Source of the DNA: Candidatus Stackebrandtia excrementipullorum | GTDB taxonomy: Bacteria; Actinomycetota; Actinomycetes; Mycobacteriales; Micromonosporaceae | Reading direction: 5' to 3' | NCBI GenBank assembly: GCA_019113825.1 | Contig: DXGR01000027.1 | Span: 124,001-188,000, forward strand | Length of the DNA: 64,000 bases | Shown here: positions 15,983-29,800 of the stretch, piece by piece | Layout of the letters: each line of letters starts with the position of its first letter | How positions within the stretch are numbered: the stretch's first letter is position 1 | Position numbers and translations under genes: made by a program | Notes under the pieces: model-generated | What the model saw: the letters and a program-made list of their open reading frames with translations, nothing else | Told to the model about the DNA's origin: nothing | Databases searched by the model: none

Positions 15983-17818
15983 CTAGAACTCAAGCCAGTG
16001 CGGCTTCTTGGAAAACGGGTACGGGGCGAGGGTCAGTACGGTTCCCGTTTCATTCGGGAAGTAGTACTCCCAATTGATCGGGCATCCCCTCATGAACAAC
16101 TCCGCTGCAATCTCCATCGGCGACAGAGTCGGATCGATGTCGACGGTCTCGTCTTCTCCGTCGACGGCACCCACCGAGATCGCCAGTTCCGAGCGGCCGA
16201 CAACAGCGTCGTCGATGCGCACTCTGCCGGCCAGAGCCGCACGGAAAAACTCCTCGCGGGCGGTGGTCTCGGGTGTCGACCGCAGCAGGATGCGTTTGAC
16301 CTTGCGGCCGACGTCGGCGACCCGAACATCCGTCAGTTCGCCGCCGGGGCCCAATCTCGCGGTCGCACGCCATTCGTAGGCGGGACGGAATCGGGCCAAA
16401 GTCATGGCCAGGTTGTACCGATCGCAGTCCTTGCCGGATGCGTACTCCGCTACGTCGTCGATCATGCGGCGCAGCGCATCCTCCGACTTGGCGGAGAAGC
16501 ACAGGAGTGGTGTTGTCAGTTCGGGGCCGGGACGTTCCTTGTCGCCTTCCGCGATCACAAAGTGGACGTTTGTTCCGCCGAGGCCCAATGATGTGATGGC
16601 TCCGACGCGAGGCTCGTCCCCGTCCGTCGGCCACGGCCGGGGCTCGGTCACCACTTCGAAGGGCGTGTCCTCCAGCTGCATCAGCGGATTGGGCTTCTCG
16701 AGGTGAAGGTTGGGGGCCATTTGTCCGTGGCGCATGCTCAGCAGCAGCTTCGTCAGTCCCGCGCCGCCCGCGGCGCTGAGAAGGTGACCGATGTTCGTCT
16801 TGACCGAACCGATGCCGACCTTTTTGTCCCCGAAGTCATCCTTTTTATACACCTTGGACAGGCCGTTGAGCTCGATCGGGTCTCCGATCCGTGTACCGGT
16901 TCCGTGCGTTTCGATGTACCCGATGCGGGTGTGGTCGATCCCGTTCGCGTAAGCGTCACGGATCACGTTGGCCTGGCCACGCGGGTTGGGGGCCATGATG
17001 TTCAACGACGAACCGTCGTTGTTGATCGCGTACCCCAGTACCCGGCCGTAGATCTTTCGATTGCGTTGCCGGGCGATGTCCTCGCGTTCAAGAACGCAGA
17101 CGATGGCTCCCTCACCGATGAGGGTCCCGTCGGCCTCCTCGTCGAACACACGGGTGAACGGATGTGACGTGGTGATGCCGCCGGCGTTGCACAGCCGTGT
17201 CGTGTACGAGGAGTTCAAGATGTTGACTCCCGCAACAACGGCTCCATCGCAACCCTGGATCCTGATGGAGTCTGCGGCCTGCGCAAGCGCCGTGAGGAAC
17301 GACGAACATGCCGTGTCGACCGCCATTACCGGTCCGGTGAGGTTGTACTCGTGCGACAGGCGCGCCGGCAGTGCGGTGCTGTGGCAGTTCATGATGGTGC
17401 GGGGGTGGACGTCGGCGTCGCCGCGTTCGTCCATGTACCGGCACACCAGCGGGTAATACGAGTCGGTCGATATCGCCACGTAGACCGAGTATCGACGTTC
17501 CTTGGTCTGGTTCGACTCCAGCAGGCCGGCGTCGCACATCGCGTCGTAGGCCAGTTCCATGACGATGCGGTGTTGCGGGTCCATGAACCTGGCTTCATCG
17601 TCGTCGATGCCAAAGAACTCGCCGTCGAAAAGGTCGATGTCATCGACCTCTCCGATCGTGTCGTCCCATGCGGGGGCCTTCGCCAACCGTCGGCGCTTCG
17701 GGCTTACCGGGCCGGTGCGATCGACGCCGTTGCGGAGGAGGTCCCAGAACTCTTCCTGGTTGTCGGCCCCGGGGAGCCGCACGGAAAGCCCGGTGATCAC
17801 TATGGATGGTTCGGTCAT
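15983..17818 (-). CDS. Free-standing PKS ketosynthase lacking an acyltransferase domain
   Basis: A 611-residue modular-type ketosynthase. The active-site Cys is in VDTACSSFLTALAQ near residue 166, with His in IETHGTGTRIGDPIE and KTNIGHLLSAAGG, so condensation chemistry should be intact. The KS core ends near residue 420. What follows is only about 190 residues, ending in YPFSKKPHW, a typical post-AT linker, so the AT domain appears to have been deleted rather than never present. The start at ATG 17818 lies 6 bp after the stop of the giant synthetase. Malonyl loading of its partner (probably the next ACP) must come from the AT of the giant protein or from a separate transacylase. Expected role: a further chain extension beyond, or feeding, the giant line. 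Confidence 0.9.
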   Translation of the reverse strand: MTEPSIVITGLSVRLPGADNQEEFWDLLRNGVDRTGPVSPKRRRLAKAPAWDDTIGEVDDIDLFDGEFFGIDDDEARFMDPQHRIVMELAYDAMCDAGLLESNQTKERRYSVYVAISTDSYYPLVCRYMDERGDADVHPRTIMNCHSTALPARLSHEYNLTGPVMAVDTACSSFLTALAQAADSIRIQGCDGAVVAGVNILNSSYTTRLCNAGGITTSHPFTRVFDEEADGTLIGEGAIVCVLEREDIARQRNRKIYGRVLGYAINNDGSSLNIMAPNPRGQANVIRDAYANGIDHTRIGYIETHGTGTRIGDPIELNGLSKVYKKDDFGDKKVGIGSVKTNIGHLLSAAGGAGLTKLLLSMRHGQMAPNLHLEKPNPLMQLEDTPFEVVTEPRPWPTDGDEPRVGAITSLGLGGTNVHFVIAEGDKERPGPELTTPLLCFSAKSEDALRRMIDDVAEYASGKDCDRYNLAMTLARFRPAYEWRATARLGPGGELTDVRVADVGRKVKRILLRSTPETTAREEFFRAALAGRVRIDDAVVGRSELAISVGAVDGEDETVDIDPTLSPMEIAAELFMRGCPINWEYYFPNETGTVLTLAPYPFSKKPHWLEF

Positions 17819-17823
17819 CTTTT

Positions 17824-20800
17824 TTATGCTCCTGCCGCATCCTGCGGCTGCTCGGTAATCCACTCAAGGTGCAGGGATTCGTCGTCGTGCCACACGTTGA
17901 CGTGTGCAGGCGCCAACGTCGGCCCCTCGGTCGAGTCCTTCGGCATGTCTCCCGGCGCGATGTAGCCCTGGAAGTTCAGCAGCGTCATGCGCAGCTTTCC
18001 GTTCTCGTCGCAGTAGCTGCTCTTGAGCGCGTTGAGGATCTCGTCGTCGCCCGACCATGCGGCCAGAGAATCCATGTAGTGAAGTCCCCGACGTTGCGCG
18101 GCGGCCATCCGGTCGGCCATCTTCGGCTGGTCTCCGGCCCCTTCGAGAAGCACCGGGACAACGTCCAGGAACTCACCCACACAGTCGGAGTAGTCCTCGC
18201 CCATCCAACGGCGACAGTCGTTGACGACACCCACCGCGACTCGGTCGTGACCGCCGATCGCCGCGAGGCGTGCGTGAACCGTCGTCAAGGCGACGTTCAG
18301 CGGATTTTCACCGTTCAACGGGTAGCTCAGCCGTTGGATCGGAACATCGGTGGTGTCACGGACCGCCTCGGTCACGATGCGGTTGGAGTCGAGCCAGCCG
18401 GAGTAGTCGAACTCGGCGAGCTCGGTCGACCAGTCCGGTGTCGTCCCCATACCGGCGAAGTCGCTGTACCGTTGCGCGTCCCTCAACTTTTCGCCCCGCA
18501 GCAGACGCGTGACCTCGTCACGCAGGATTCCGGCGCTGAAACCGTCGAAGACGCTGTGGTGGAACGCCCACATCAGGCGCAGCGCATCCTCCGATTCACG
18601 CACGATCACGCAACGCCACAGCAGCCCGTCGTCGAACGAATCGGCCTGCAAAGCGTGTGCGGCGGCGTCGACGAACTCCTGCACCTGAGACCTGTCGAGA
18701 CGGCGCAGATCCTGGACACACAACAACGTCGACAGATTCTCGAAGGCGTCGGGTCCCAACACCTCGAGGCGGTCTTCGTTCAATCGGGCCCGCAAGACCT
18801 CGTGCCGGACGACCAGGGCGGTGATCGCCTCGGCCAGGTCCTCCACGCCGACGCCGGTCAGCGTATGCATGAAACCACCGGTCTCGGCGCCGCTGGCACG
18901 GTGAAGTTTCGCCACCGCACCGGTCTCGAAGGTGTACTCGGCCGGTTCAAGGGCGAAAGCCTGCCCCACCCGTCGACTGTCGTCGGTGGCCCAACCGACC
19001 ATTCGCCGCACCTGCTCAGGTGGCAGAGCTCGCCTCGGCTTCTCCTGAACCGGAGGCGGCGTTGTTGTAGCCACCGGGCGGGTCGCCGCGGTCAACGCTT
19101 CGGCGGTCGGGTGCCGATATACATCACTGACCTGGAGATCCACACCAGCCTCACGGAGACGCCGCACGACGGCGATCGCCTGAATCGACTGTGCGCCGGC
19201 TTCGAAAAAGTCGTCGGCGGCCGACAGCTCCGGCATGGACAGTGCCTCACGGAACGCGGCCAGGACAACCGGGTCGGCCTGATCGGACCGCTCGGTGGGC
19301 GTGTCACCGCGTTCGACGATGGCGGCAAGCCGTTTGCGGTCGACCTTTCCATGAGAGGTCAAAGGCAACTCGGGCATCCGGACCAGACGCTGCGGGACCA
19401 TATACCGCGGCAGTTTCGCCAGAAGCATCTCCCGCATTTCGGCTTCGGTCGGAGCCGACTCACCGGAATAGAAGGCGGTCAACTGACTGTCGTTGCGGTC
19501 GGTCGTGTGAATGACCACGGCCGCCGTCACCGTCGGGCGTCCCTGCAGGACCAGCTCTATTTCCGACAGTTCGATGCGATACCCGGCGTGCTTGATCTGT
19601 TGATCGACACGGTCGATGTACACGATGCGGTCGGCGTCGTCCAAGACGACCCGGTCGCCGGTCCGGTACAACCGTCCCGTGACGGTGCCCAGTCCGTCGA
19701 CGAACTTCTCGGCCGTCATTTCGGGACGCTTGTGGTAACCGACGGCCACGCTCGGCCCGGCCACGCACAGTTCACCGGGCACTCCTCTCGGCACGTCGGT
19801 GCCGTCGGGGTGAACGATGTAGAGCTCCCGGTTGTGGGCGGGAACACCGATGGGCATGCGGGGGAAGTCCGGTGACTCGTCCACCCGGTAGTAAGTGGTG
19901 CACACCGACGCCTCGGTCGGCCCGTACAGGTTGTAGAGCCGGCCCGGCCCCAACACGTCGAAGGCCTTCTTCGCGGCCCACGGTTGGAGAGCCTCACCGC
20001 CGACGTACAAGGCGGTCATTCCCGCCACGGCATTCGGGTTCTCGGCCATCAAGAGATGGAAGACGGCCGTGATCAGGATGCCGCAGTCGATCCGCTCGGT
20101 ACGCAGGAAATCGGCCAGCAACCTCATGTCCATGTTGAGCATCTGCTCGCCCATGACGAGAGTCGCACCGCTCAAGAACGCGCTGTAAACGTCCAACAGC
20201 GACGGATCGAAGGTGTACCCGGTGAGGTGCAGAACGCGCTGTCCCGGACGGTAGTCGGTGTACCCGTTGTCGATGGAAGTGCTGAGCACTCCACCACCGG
20301 TGACCAGGGTCCCCTTCGGTTGCCCGGTCGTGCCGGACGTGTAGATCATGACGATCGGGGTCTGCGCCGTTATATCGCCGGGCGCCCGGTAGGTGCCGGT
20401 CAGTTGCTCCGGACCGCAGGCGAGGACCCCTTCGGGCCACGGGTGGGACTGCGGGTCGTCCGACAGGACAACCTCGGCTCCACTATCGGCGAGGATCAAC
20501 GCGATACGTTCGTCCGGTGTCTTCACGTCCAGTGGCACCTCGACGGCACCACACTTCATGATCGCGATCCGCGCGAAGACCTGCCACGGGCCACGGTCCA
20601 TAAGACACAGGACGAAATCGCCCTGCCCGACACCGGACTCCTGTAGACCACCGGCCAGAGCGTCCGTAACGGCGTCCACTTCGGCGTAGGTCCATTCACG
20701 CTGCTGCCAGCGTAGAGCGGGCATGGCGGCGTGCCGACCGAACGATTCCCGGACCCGCTCTAGCAGCGACTCGTCGATCTTCGGCCCGGCCGCCGTCAAT

Positions 20801-23800
20801 GCGGCTCTGCGACGATCGTGCTCTTCCCGGCTTTCCAGGCTCAGCATCGCGATGGGTCGGTCCGCGTCGGCGGCCATCGCCACCAGCAACCGATCCAGTT
20901 GCTCGGCGATGCGAGCGATCGTGTGAGGGTGGAACAGCTCGGTGCGGTACTCGATGTCGACCGAGAAGTCGTCGGCCCGCTCGGCGACGCTGACCGACAA
21001 CGCATACCGGCTCTTCACACGGCCGGGCGGCAGCGGCTCAAGCGTCAGGCCACCGAGTTGTAGTTCCTCGGTTCCGACGTTCACATAATTGAAAAGCACG
21101 TCGAACAGCGGGTTGGAGTCGCCACCCGGCTGGATGTCCAGAGCGGACAGAACGCTTTCAAACGGAGCGTGCTGATGGCTCAACACCGACAGCACGATGT
21201 CCTTGGACGCCGTGACCGCCTGCCGCACCGTCCGATCCGAAACGTCGGTGACCCGCAACGGCAACGTGTTGACGAACATGCCGACCGTGCGGTCGGAACC
21301 GGGGACGGAACGACCCGACAAGGCCGTACCGATCACGAACTCCGAACGTCCGCCGTAGAGGCTCAGCAGCCTCGTCAAAGCGGTGAGAAACACCATGTAA
21401 GGCGTGACGTCGCATTGTTTGGCGATGTCGGCGATGGCCTGCCGGCCCGCCGTGCACACGAAACTGTGTCGGTCACCGTCGAAAGTGGCCGGCTGAGCGG
21501 GTGTTGTGTCCGTGGGAAGCTCGAGCCGCGGAATCTCCCCGGCGAGCATGGCCGTAAAGAACTCCGTGTCCTCCTCGAACCTTCCCGAGTCCTTCAGCCG
21601 CGACAACGCCTCCACGTACTCGGCGTACCGCATGGGGACGGCCGGCAGCGGTTCGTTCTGCAACGCCGCGGCGATGTCCTCGGCGAGGATCGCCAAGGAC
21701 CGTTGGTCACCGATGATGTGGTGCATGTCGATAAGCAGGTAGTGGAGGTCTTCGGAAACCGTCAGGATCTCCACCCGCATCAACGGCGCGGTCGACAGGT
21801 CGAACGGGCGGGCGCCCGCGGCCAGCCTCTCCTCGACCTGTTCGGGAGTCGCGGTGGTGTGAGACACGACGTCGGCGACGACGGGGTGAACGTGCTGCAT
21901 CAACTCGCCGCCGTCGAGGTGGAACGACGTCCTGAGTTGGTCGTGTCGTTCCACCAGGCGACCGAAAACGTTGCGCATGAGTTCGACGTCCAGCCGTCCG
22001 GTCACCTTGTAGGAGATCGCGAGGTTGTAGGCCGTCGTGTCCTCCTGCATGGCGCACACCGCATACATGCGTTTCTGCGCCGGTGATGCCGGCGAGATCG
22101 GCGCCACCGGAGGCGCCGGTTCTTCGGCGTCGATCTGCGGCTCCGAAACGACCGGTATCGCCACCTCTGCCGGTGCCGGTGCCGCGCCTCCCTTGTCGGC
22201 CATAAGCCGTCGGATGGCGCTGTATCGTGCGTCGGCGAACACTTCGGTGACGGACAGCGAGACTCCGCTGCGCTCCTCAATCAATGCACAGAAGTGCACC
22301 GCCGACAGTGAGTCGCCGCCACAGCGAAGGAAGTCGTCGTCCTCGGCCGGTGGACTTCCCAGGACCTCGACCCAGGCGTCGTGAAGAACGTCCCTGGTGC
22401 CTTCCACCGCGGGCTTGGGGGCAGAGACCGCTCCTCGAACCAGTTCGTTCAACTTGATGTCGGACACGAACGGGCGATCGTCGAACACGTAGCCGGGCAT
22501 CGGCAGGCGACGGCCCTCACGACAGAACCGGATCCTGTCGACCTCGCCGCCGTGCACCCACTGTGACGCCAGGATGCGGTTCAGCAACTGTTCGTCGATC
22601 AGATCGTCGACGAGATTCGACACCTGCTCCGCACCGTCGAAGTTCCCCGCAGGCACCGTGCCCGACTTGAGGAACCTCATGGCCTCGGCGGGTCCGATCT
22701 CACCGTGTGCAAAGGCACGAGCGATCCGCAGGAGACGGTTTTCTCCGCTGCGTGCATCAAGACCGCCGTCGCCGATGACCCGAATCAACGCCACCCGGAT
22801 GACGAACTGGGAGATACGGTCGATCGCCAGGTTCGCGGACGGCTCGTCGCTGAGGGCTTTCCACAGGGTTTCGCGAAGGCCGTCGTCGAAGACGCGCAGT
22901 TCGCGTTCGATGGTCTTCCGGAAGTCACCGCCCAGCGTCGTTTCACCGCTCAACAGTTCCTTCGAGGCCAGCCGGAGGCTGTCGGACGCGTTGATGGTCA
23001 GTGGCGGATCGGTCGGTTCGATCCAGGTCAGGGACCGCCCGGGGCCGGCCACTGCGGCGGCACGGGAGACGAACTCCGCACGTCCACGGGCGAGCGTGTG
23101 CGAGATGTCGCGTCCTCGGTGGCCCTGTGCGTAGAAGGTTTCAAGCGACTTCTGCATGCTGCGCCGAGATTTCTCGGTGCGCGCCGAGACCGGGAAGATG
23201 TGCTGCACGCCGTCGTCGTCCGGCTCTTGAGGAAGCGCCGGTGCACTCTCGAGGATCACGTGAGCGTTTGTCCCGCCGATGCCGAACGAACTCACGGCGG
23301 CCATGCGTACCCGCTGTTCGGTGACCGTCTCGTCGGTCGGAATGTACAACAGGCTGGATCCGTCGATGTTTTCGTTCAATTCGCGGAAGTTCGCCATCGG
23401 TGGCAGGAATCCCCGATGTAGAACACCTACCGCGCCGATGAATCCGGCAACACCCGCCGCCGAGTCCAGGTGACCGATGTTCGCCTTCACCGCGCCCAGG
23501 GCACACGGCCTGCTCTTGCCGTATACCGCCGACAGCGCCTCATACTCGATGGGGTCGCCCAATTTGGTGCCGGTCCCGTGTGTCTCGACGTACCCGATCT
23601 CCCCGGCTTCGGCGCCCGCATCGGCCAAGGCGGCTTCTATGACCTGCCGCTGACCGCGCACGCTCGGCGCTGAATAGCCCACCTTGTTCTTGCCGTCGTT
23701 GTTGGTGGCGGTACCCACGATCACGGCGTAGACGTGGTCACCGTCGGCGAGGGCGCGGTCGAGCGGCTTGAGCAGCACGACGCCGCACCCCTGGCCGCCG

Positions 23801-26800
23801 ACGGTTCCGTCGGCGTCACCGGAGAACGGACGGCATACACCGTCCTTGCTGAAGATCATGCCTTCATGCCATGTGTAGCCCTCCTTCCTCGGGAAGTTGA
23901 GCGCAACACCACCGGCCAACGCCATGTCGGCTTCGCCCTGACGCAGACTCTGCACAGCCTTGTGGATGGCCACCAGCGACGTCGAGCAGGCCGTTTGGAC
24001 GTTGACCGCCGGCCCCGTCAGGTCGAGTTTGTAGGCGATCTTCGTCGCGAGAAAGTCCTTTTCGTTCATCGTCATCGCCTCGAACGCCCCGATCGGGTCG
24101 TCGTGACGGTTGAGGAAACCGGCCATCCACGCGAAGTTGGTGCCGCTGCCGACGAACAATGCGATGTCGCCGGGATAGTCGTTCGGGACATACCCGGCGT
24201 CTTCGAGGGCATGCCACGTGGTTTCGTGCAGGAGCCGCATCTGCGGGTCCATCGTCTCGGCGTCCCTGGCGGAGTAGCCGAAGAAGTCGGCGTCGAAGGT
24301 CGACGCGTCCACGAATCCGCGCGCGTTCACATAACGCGGGTCGTTGACGGTCTCCTCGTCCACACCCGCGTCGAGCATCTCCTCCTTGGTAAACCGGGAG
24401 ATGCTGACGACACCGTCGGCCCGGTTGTCCCAGTGAGTGGTGATGTCGGCCGCACCCGGAAGTACACCGGCCATACCGATCACGGCGATCTTCTGATCCC
24501 CTGAGGACGAGGGCTGCGGTGCGGGAGCGTCGTCGGCGACCCAGTCGTCGAACCCGGCGAGGTCGTCCATCGTGATGGCCTCACCGTTGATCGGGTCCTC
24601 GGCGACCGGGGTGGAGACGTGCGCCGGGCGGGGCTGCCCGGTGCTCGTGCCCGTCGATGTGGGCGAATATCCCAGTGATTCGGCGAGGCTTCGCGGCGTG
24701 GGGTTTTCGAACAGTTTCACCAACGGCACGTCCATCTGCAGCATCTCGCCGAGATGGTTGTTGACCAGCATGAGCTTGTAGGAGTTACCGCCGATGTCGA
24801 AGAAGTTGTCGTCGGCGCGCGCCGAGTGCCCGAGCACGATTTCCCACGCCTGCAGAATGCGACCGAGAATGTCACCGGCGGGCTCGGTGTGTGTTCCGGA
24901 GGCCGCCTTCTCACGGCGCAGGTTACGAAGCGCGTTGCGGTCGATCTTGTTGTTGGGCAGTTTCGGCATCTCGTGCACGCGGTGGAAACGCTCCGGCTTC
25001 ATGTAAGCGGGCAGTGCCTCGGTGATCTGAGTCGTGATCGCCGCCGCCACGTCCGAAGAGTCGGCCGAGCTGTAGTAGAGGACGAGACTGTCGTCCTCCA
25101 CCGCGGCAACGGCGTAGGTGACCTTGTCGGCGCGCATCGCCGTCTGTTCGATCTCTCCCAGTTCGATGCGGTTGCCGTTGAACTTGACCTGGTGATCCAG
25201 GCGTCCCTTCAGGACAATATCGCGGTTGGGCAGTCGTGCTCCGGCATCACCGGTGCGGTAGACGGGCACATCCGGCAGTTCGGCAATACGTGTGAACGCA
25301 CGCCGGGTCTCCTCCGGATTGTTCAGATAGCCCCACGCCAGGCCTTCACCGGCTATGCACAGCTCGCCGGTGACCCCGTCGGGCAGCATCATGCCGTTCT
25401 CGTCGACGACCAACACCTCGGTGCCGAAGATCGCGCTGCCGATCGTGATCTCGTCACCGAGCGCGAACTCCTTGACAGTCGCCGTCACCGTGGTCTCGGT
25501 GGGGCCGTACATGTTGAAGATGCGGGCCGACGTCTCCTCCTGCAGGAGGCTCAACAGATTCTCGGAGAAGTGCTCTCCTCCGCACACGATCACCCGCAGG
25601 GAGCCCAGTTGTGTCCGGAAACGCCGGTTTCCGCACAACGCGGCCATCTTCGACACCGGGACCTGGATGTGTGTCACCGAATGAGCGGCGATGCGGTCGC
25701 CGATCGCGGTCGCGTCCTTCTGGTCCTCGGCCGGGCACATGTGCACACCGGCACCGGAGGCCAACGGGATGAGACTTTCGAAGGTGAAGATGTCGAACGT
25801 GGGGTCGGCCAGGCTGATGATGACGTCGCCGGGACCGAACAGCGAACGTTGGGTGTGGTCACAGAAAAGGTTGAAGACGCCGCGATGTTTGACCGCGATG
25901 CCCTTCGGGGTGCCGGTCGACCCCGAGGTATAGACGATGTAGATCAGATCGTCGGGTCCGACCTTCGGTGCATTGTCAAGCGTCGGGGCAGATGTTTGGG
26001 TGCATGTGCCGATGTCGACGACGGTCTCGATGCTCGCCGTTGCCGCCAGATCCGCGGGCGCAAAAGCGAACCGGGGGTTCATGTCGGCGATGATGCGTTC
26101 GTGGCGGGTCTGCGGCTGAGCCGGATCCAACGGCACGTAGGCCCCGCCGGCCTTCAGAATCGCCAGTTGGGCGATCAGCAGGTTGACGTCACGCACCGCG
26201 AACAATGCGACGGGGTCTCCCACTTTGATGCCCGCCGACAGGAGGCGAGCCGCCTGAGCGTTGGCCATGCCGTTGATCTGGGCATAGGTGTACCGCTCCC
26301 CCGACGCATCGATGACGGCGGTGGCCTCGGGTGTCTCCGTCGCGTGTTTCTCGATCACCTCGTGGATGGCTTGGAACGGCTTGCCGTTCAGACGAGACCT
26401 GATCGCGTCGTGCTGACGGTTCGCGTGTACCGGGAACTCCGCCAATGTCAGCGAGTCGTCGGCACACACCCGGTTGAGCAACGCCTCGAAGTGGTGGGCG
26501 AGTTCCTCGATCGTGGTCGCATCGAACAGGTCGGCGGCATAGTCCACGTGCACGGTCAGGCCGTCGGCGGTCTCCATGCACGTAATGACCAGGTCCATAC
26601 CGACGGCCAAAGGCGCGATGTCAAGCTGCTGAGCCGTAATCCCGTCGATCTGGACCTCGTGATGGTCCATGTTGTGGTAGTCGAACGAGATGTCGAACAG
26701 CGGGTGGCGTCCCACGGTCCTTCGAAGGTTGAGCTTCTCCACCAACTGGTCGAACGGGACGTCCTGGTGCGTCAACGCCTCCAGAACCGATACGCGGCTT

Positions 26801-29800
26801 GCTGCCAGATAGTCCCCGAAGGAACTGGCCGCTTCGGGACGCAGTCGGATCGGCATCATGTTCACGAACATGCCGATCATTTCCTGGGTTTCGGCCATGG
26901 TCCGACCGGTCACCGGCGCACCGATAACCACATCTGAGCAGTCCGCGTACCGAGAGAACAGAGCACCCCATGTGGACAGCATCACCATGAACGGTGTGGC
27001 GCTGTGCTTCTCGGCCAACGATTTGACGCCGGAAACGCAATCGCGGTCGAACTGCATGATCACTCGGCCGGCAGCGGGTTCGCGTTCACCGCGCGGATGG
27101 TCGGGGGCAAGCAGATCCACCGTGGGCGCACCGTCCAAGGCCGCCAAAAGATCCTTTTCGGACTCTGCAAGCGCCTCACGATGTTCGTCACCGCGAACGT
27201 GCATGACGAAGTCGGTGTACTGCAGCTCAAGAGGCTCCAGTTCTCCGACGTACAGACTACTGAAGTCACGCGTGATGACCTCGACCGAGACCGCGTCGGC
27301 AACAATGTGGTGGATGTCGAAGAGCAGGAGGTGACGGTTGTTGCCGTCATCGACGAGTTCCATTCGGAACAACTGCTCGTTTTCCAGATCGAACGGCTTC
27401 ACGAATTCCGTCATGAGCGCGTCGACGGCCCCCACACCACCGTGGTCACCCTGCGTAAACCGCAACGGCAGAGTCGAAACCGTCTCGGGATCCGCGATGA
27501 TCTGACGGACTTCACCGTCACGCATGACGAAGTTGGTACGCAACGGTTCATGACGTTCCACAAGCCGCCGCAGCGCGACTCGCACCCGTTCCGGATCCAG
27601 TCGGCCGTGCAGAAGGGTCGCCGACGGCATGTTGTAGATAAGCGCCTGCGGGTCCATCTTCGCGGCGATGTACATACGCGTTTGGGCGGGGCTGAGCGGG
27701 TGATGCTCGGCTGCGGGGGCCTTGAGGATGCTTCCGGAGGCGTCGACCTTCTGGAAACGTTCGGCCAATGCACCGGGGGTGGGCGACGCGAAGATGTCGG
27801 CGACCGTCACGGCGATGCCGGCCCGACTTTCCAGGTGTGCCGACAATCCGGTGGCCTTCAACGAGTCGCCGCCCAAAGCGAAGAAGTCGTCGTCGGCGGA
27901 CACCTCCTTGTGCCCGAGCACGTGTCGGAAGGCGTCGCAGAAACTTTCAAGCGTGCCGCCGGGTGCCGCATTGGACACGGCGGGTTTTTTCGGGGCAGGA
28001 GCCTGTTCGGTAACGATCTCGGTGTCGACCGCGTAGACGGTCTTGTCGAAGACGTACCCGGGCAACGATGTGCGCCGGCCGCGGTTGTGGTGGCTCCAGT
28101 CAAGACTCAGACCGATGTTCCACAGTTTTCCAAGCGCGGCCAAAAGGTATGGCTCATCCGGTGTGGATTCAGCGGCGTGGCGCAGAACGTTCACAAAGAC
28201 CTGGTCGGGCGTGCGCTGCGGATCGTGCCCGGCGAACGTCGCAAGGCTGCGGCCGGGGCCCAGTTCAATCCCGAAGAGCGGACCGTCGGCGAGAAGCGTG
28301 CTCAGGCTTTCGGCAAACCGCACCTCGTCGGTGATGTGTTCGCTCCAGTAGGCCGGATTGATCATCGCGCCCGGTTCAACGGCGCGTCCCGAGCGGTTGG
28401 AGATGATGGGGATGGACGGATCCCGCGACTCGACACCCGAGACCACCGCTTCGAACGCCTGGGCCGCGTCGGTCATCATCGGCGTGTGGAACGCATGGGA
28501 GGTGTGCAGTTTGCTTCCGCGAATACCCTCCTCCGCCAGCCGATCCATCACCGCGTCGAACATTTCGAAGGTCATCCCGAGCACGGAACGTTCGCTGGAG
28601 TTGTCCAGTGACACCCAAACGTCGTCCATGCCGTTGATGACGCGTCGTACGCGGTCGGCCGGCGCCAGCGCGGCGACCATCACACCGGGCGTTTGGCTTT
28701 GCATGAGCTTTCCGCGTTGGCGCACAAGCCATGCCGCATCCGCCAGGCTCCACACATCGGCCAGCGCCGCCGCGGTGAGCTCACCGATGCTGTGTCCGAT
28801 AAGTACATCCGGCCGAACTCCGTAGGACTCCAGCACCTTCGCCATGGAGTATTGGGTGCTGAACAGCGCGAACTGCGACCACTCGGTCCGGTCGATGCGG
28901 CCATCGGACTCGTCGCCGTACATGATCTCGGTGAAGGTGGCGGCCTCGTCGTCGGGAAGGTAACCGATCAGCTCGTCCATCCAACGCCGGAAGACCCTCC
29001 CGGCGGGGCCGGAGCTGTTGTACAGGTCAAAGCCCATGCGGTGGTACTGGTTTCCCTGACCGGAAAACAACAACGCGATCTTGGCGCCTCGGATGGACTT
29101 CGCCGAGCCGGCGGCGGCGATCTTGGCCTCCAGGTCCTCCCGACTCTCCCCTGCCGCCACAACAATGGTTTTACGGTGAGGGAGTTCGGCGCGTCCGGCG
29201 CGCAGCGTCAAGGCCGCGTCACTCAACGACACCTCGTCGCGATCGGCGATGTAGCGGCCGACGCGTTCGGATGTGCGTTCCAGTGCCTCGGACGTCGCCG
29301 CGGAAAACTGAAGCAACTCGTACGGGTTGTCATCGGTCATGTCGGTGCTCGGTGCTTCTTCGAGGATCATGTGCACATTGGTTCCGCCGACACCGAACGA
29401 GTTGATACCCGCCCGCAACCGTTCGCCGCGCCAGACACGGCCATCGGCGGCGATGGTGAAGGGGGTCGATTCGAAGTCGATGTTGGGGTTGGGCTTTTCG
29501 TAATTGCAGGTGGCGGGCACATAACGGTTTTTCAGGCTGAGCGCGACCTTGCTCAGTCCGACCGAACCGGCGGCGGAATCGGTGTGGCCGACGTTCCCCT
29601 TCACCGAACCGAGTAGGCAGCCTCCGAGCGGGGCTCCGTCGAACGCCCGGGACAAGGATGCGACCTCGATCGGGTCCCCCAAGAGGGTGCCGGTCCCGTG
29701 TGCCTCGACATACGTCACCGTCGACGGGTCGATCCCGGAAGCGTCGTATGCGGCGCGGATGGTCTCGTACTGACCGTCCTCGCTGGGAGCGGTGTACGAC

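Noticed and set aside
17806..19875. A 689-codon plus-strand open frame
   Set aside because: Antisense to the C-terminal A3-PCP3-C4 region of the synthetase; no domain motifs of its own.
24754..26937. A 727-codon plus-strand open frame inside the synthetase gene
   Set aside because: It is antisense to continuous, motif-rich A/C-domain coding sequence and has the His/Arg/Gln-rich composition of a GC-rich shadow frame.
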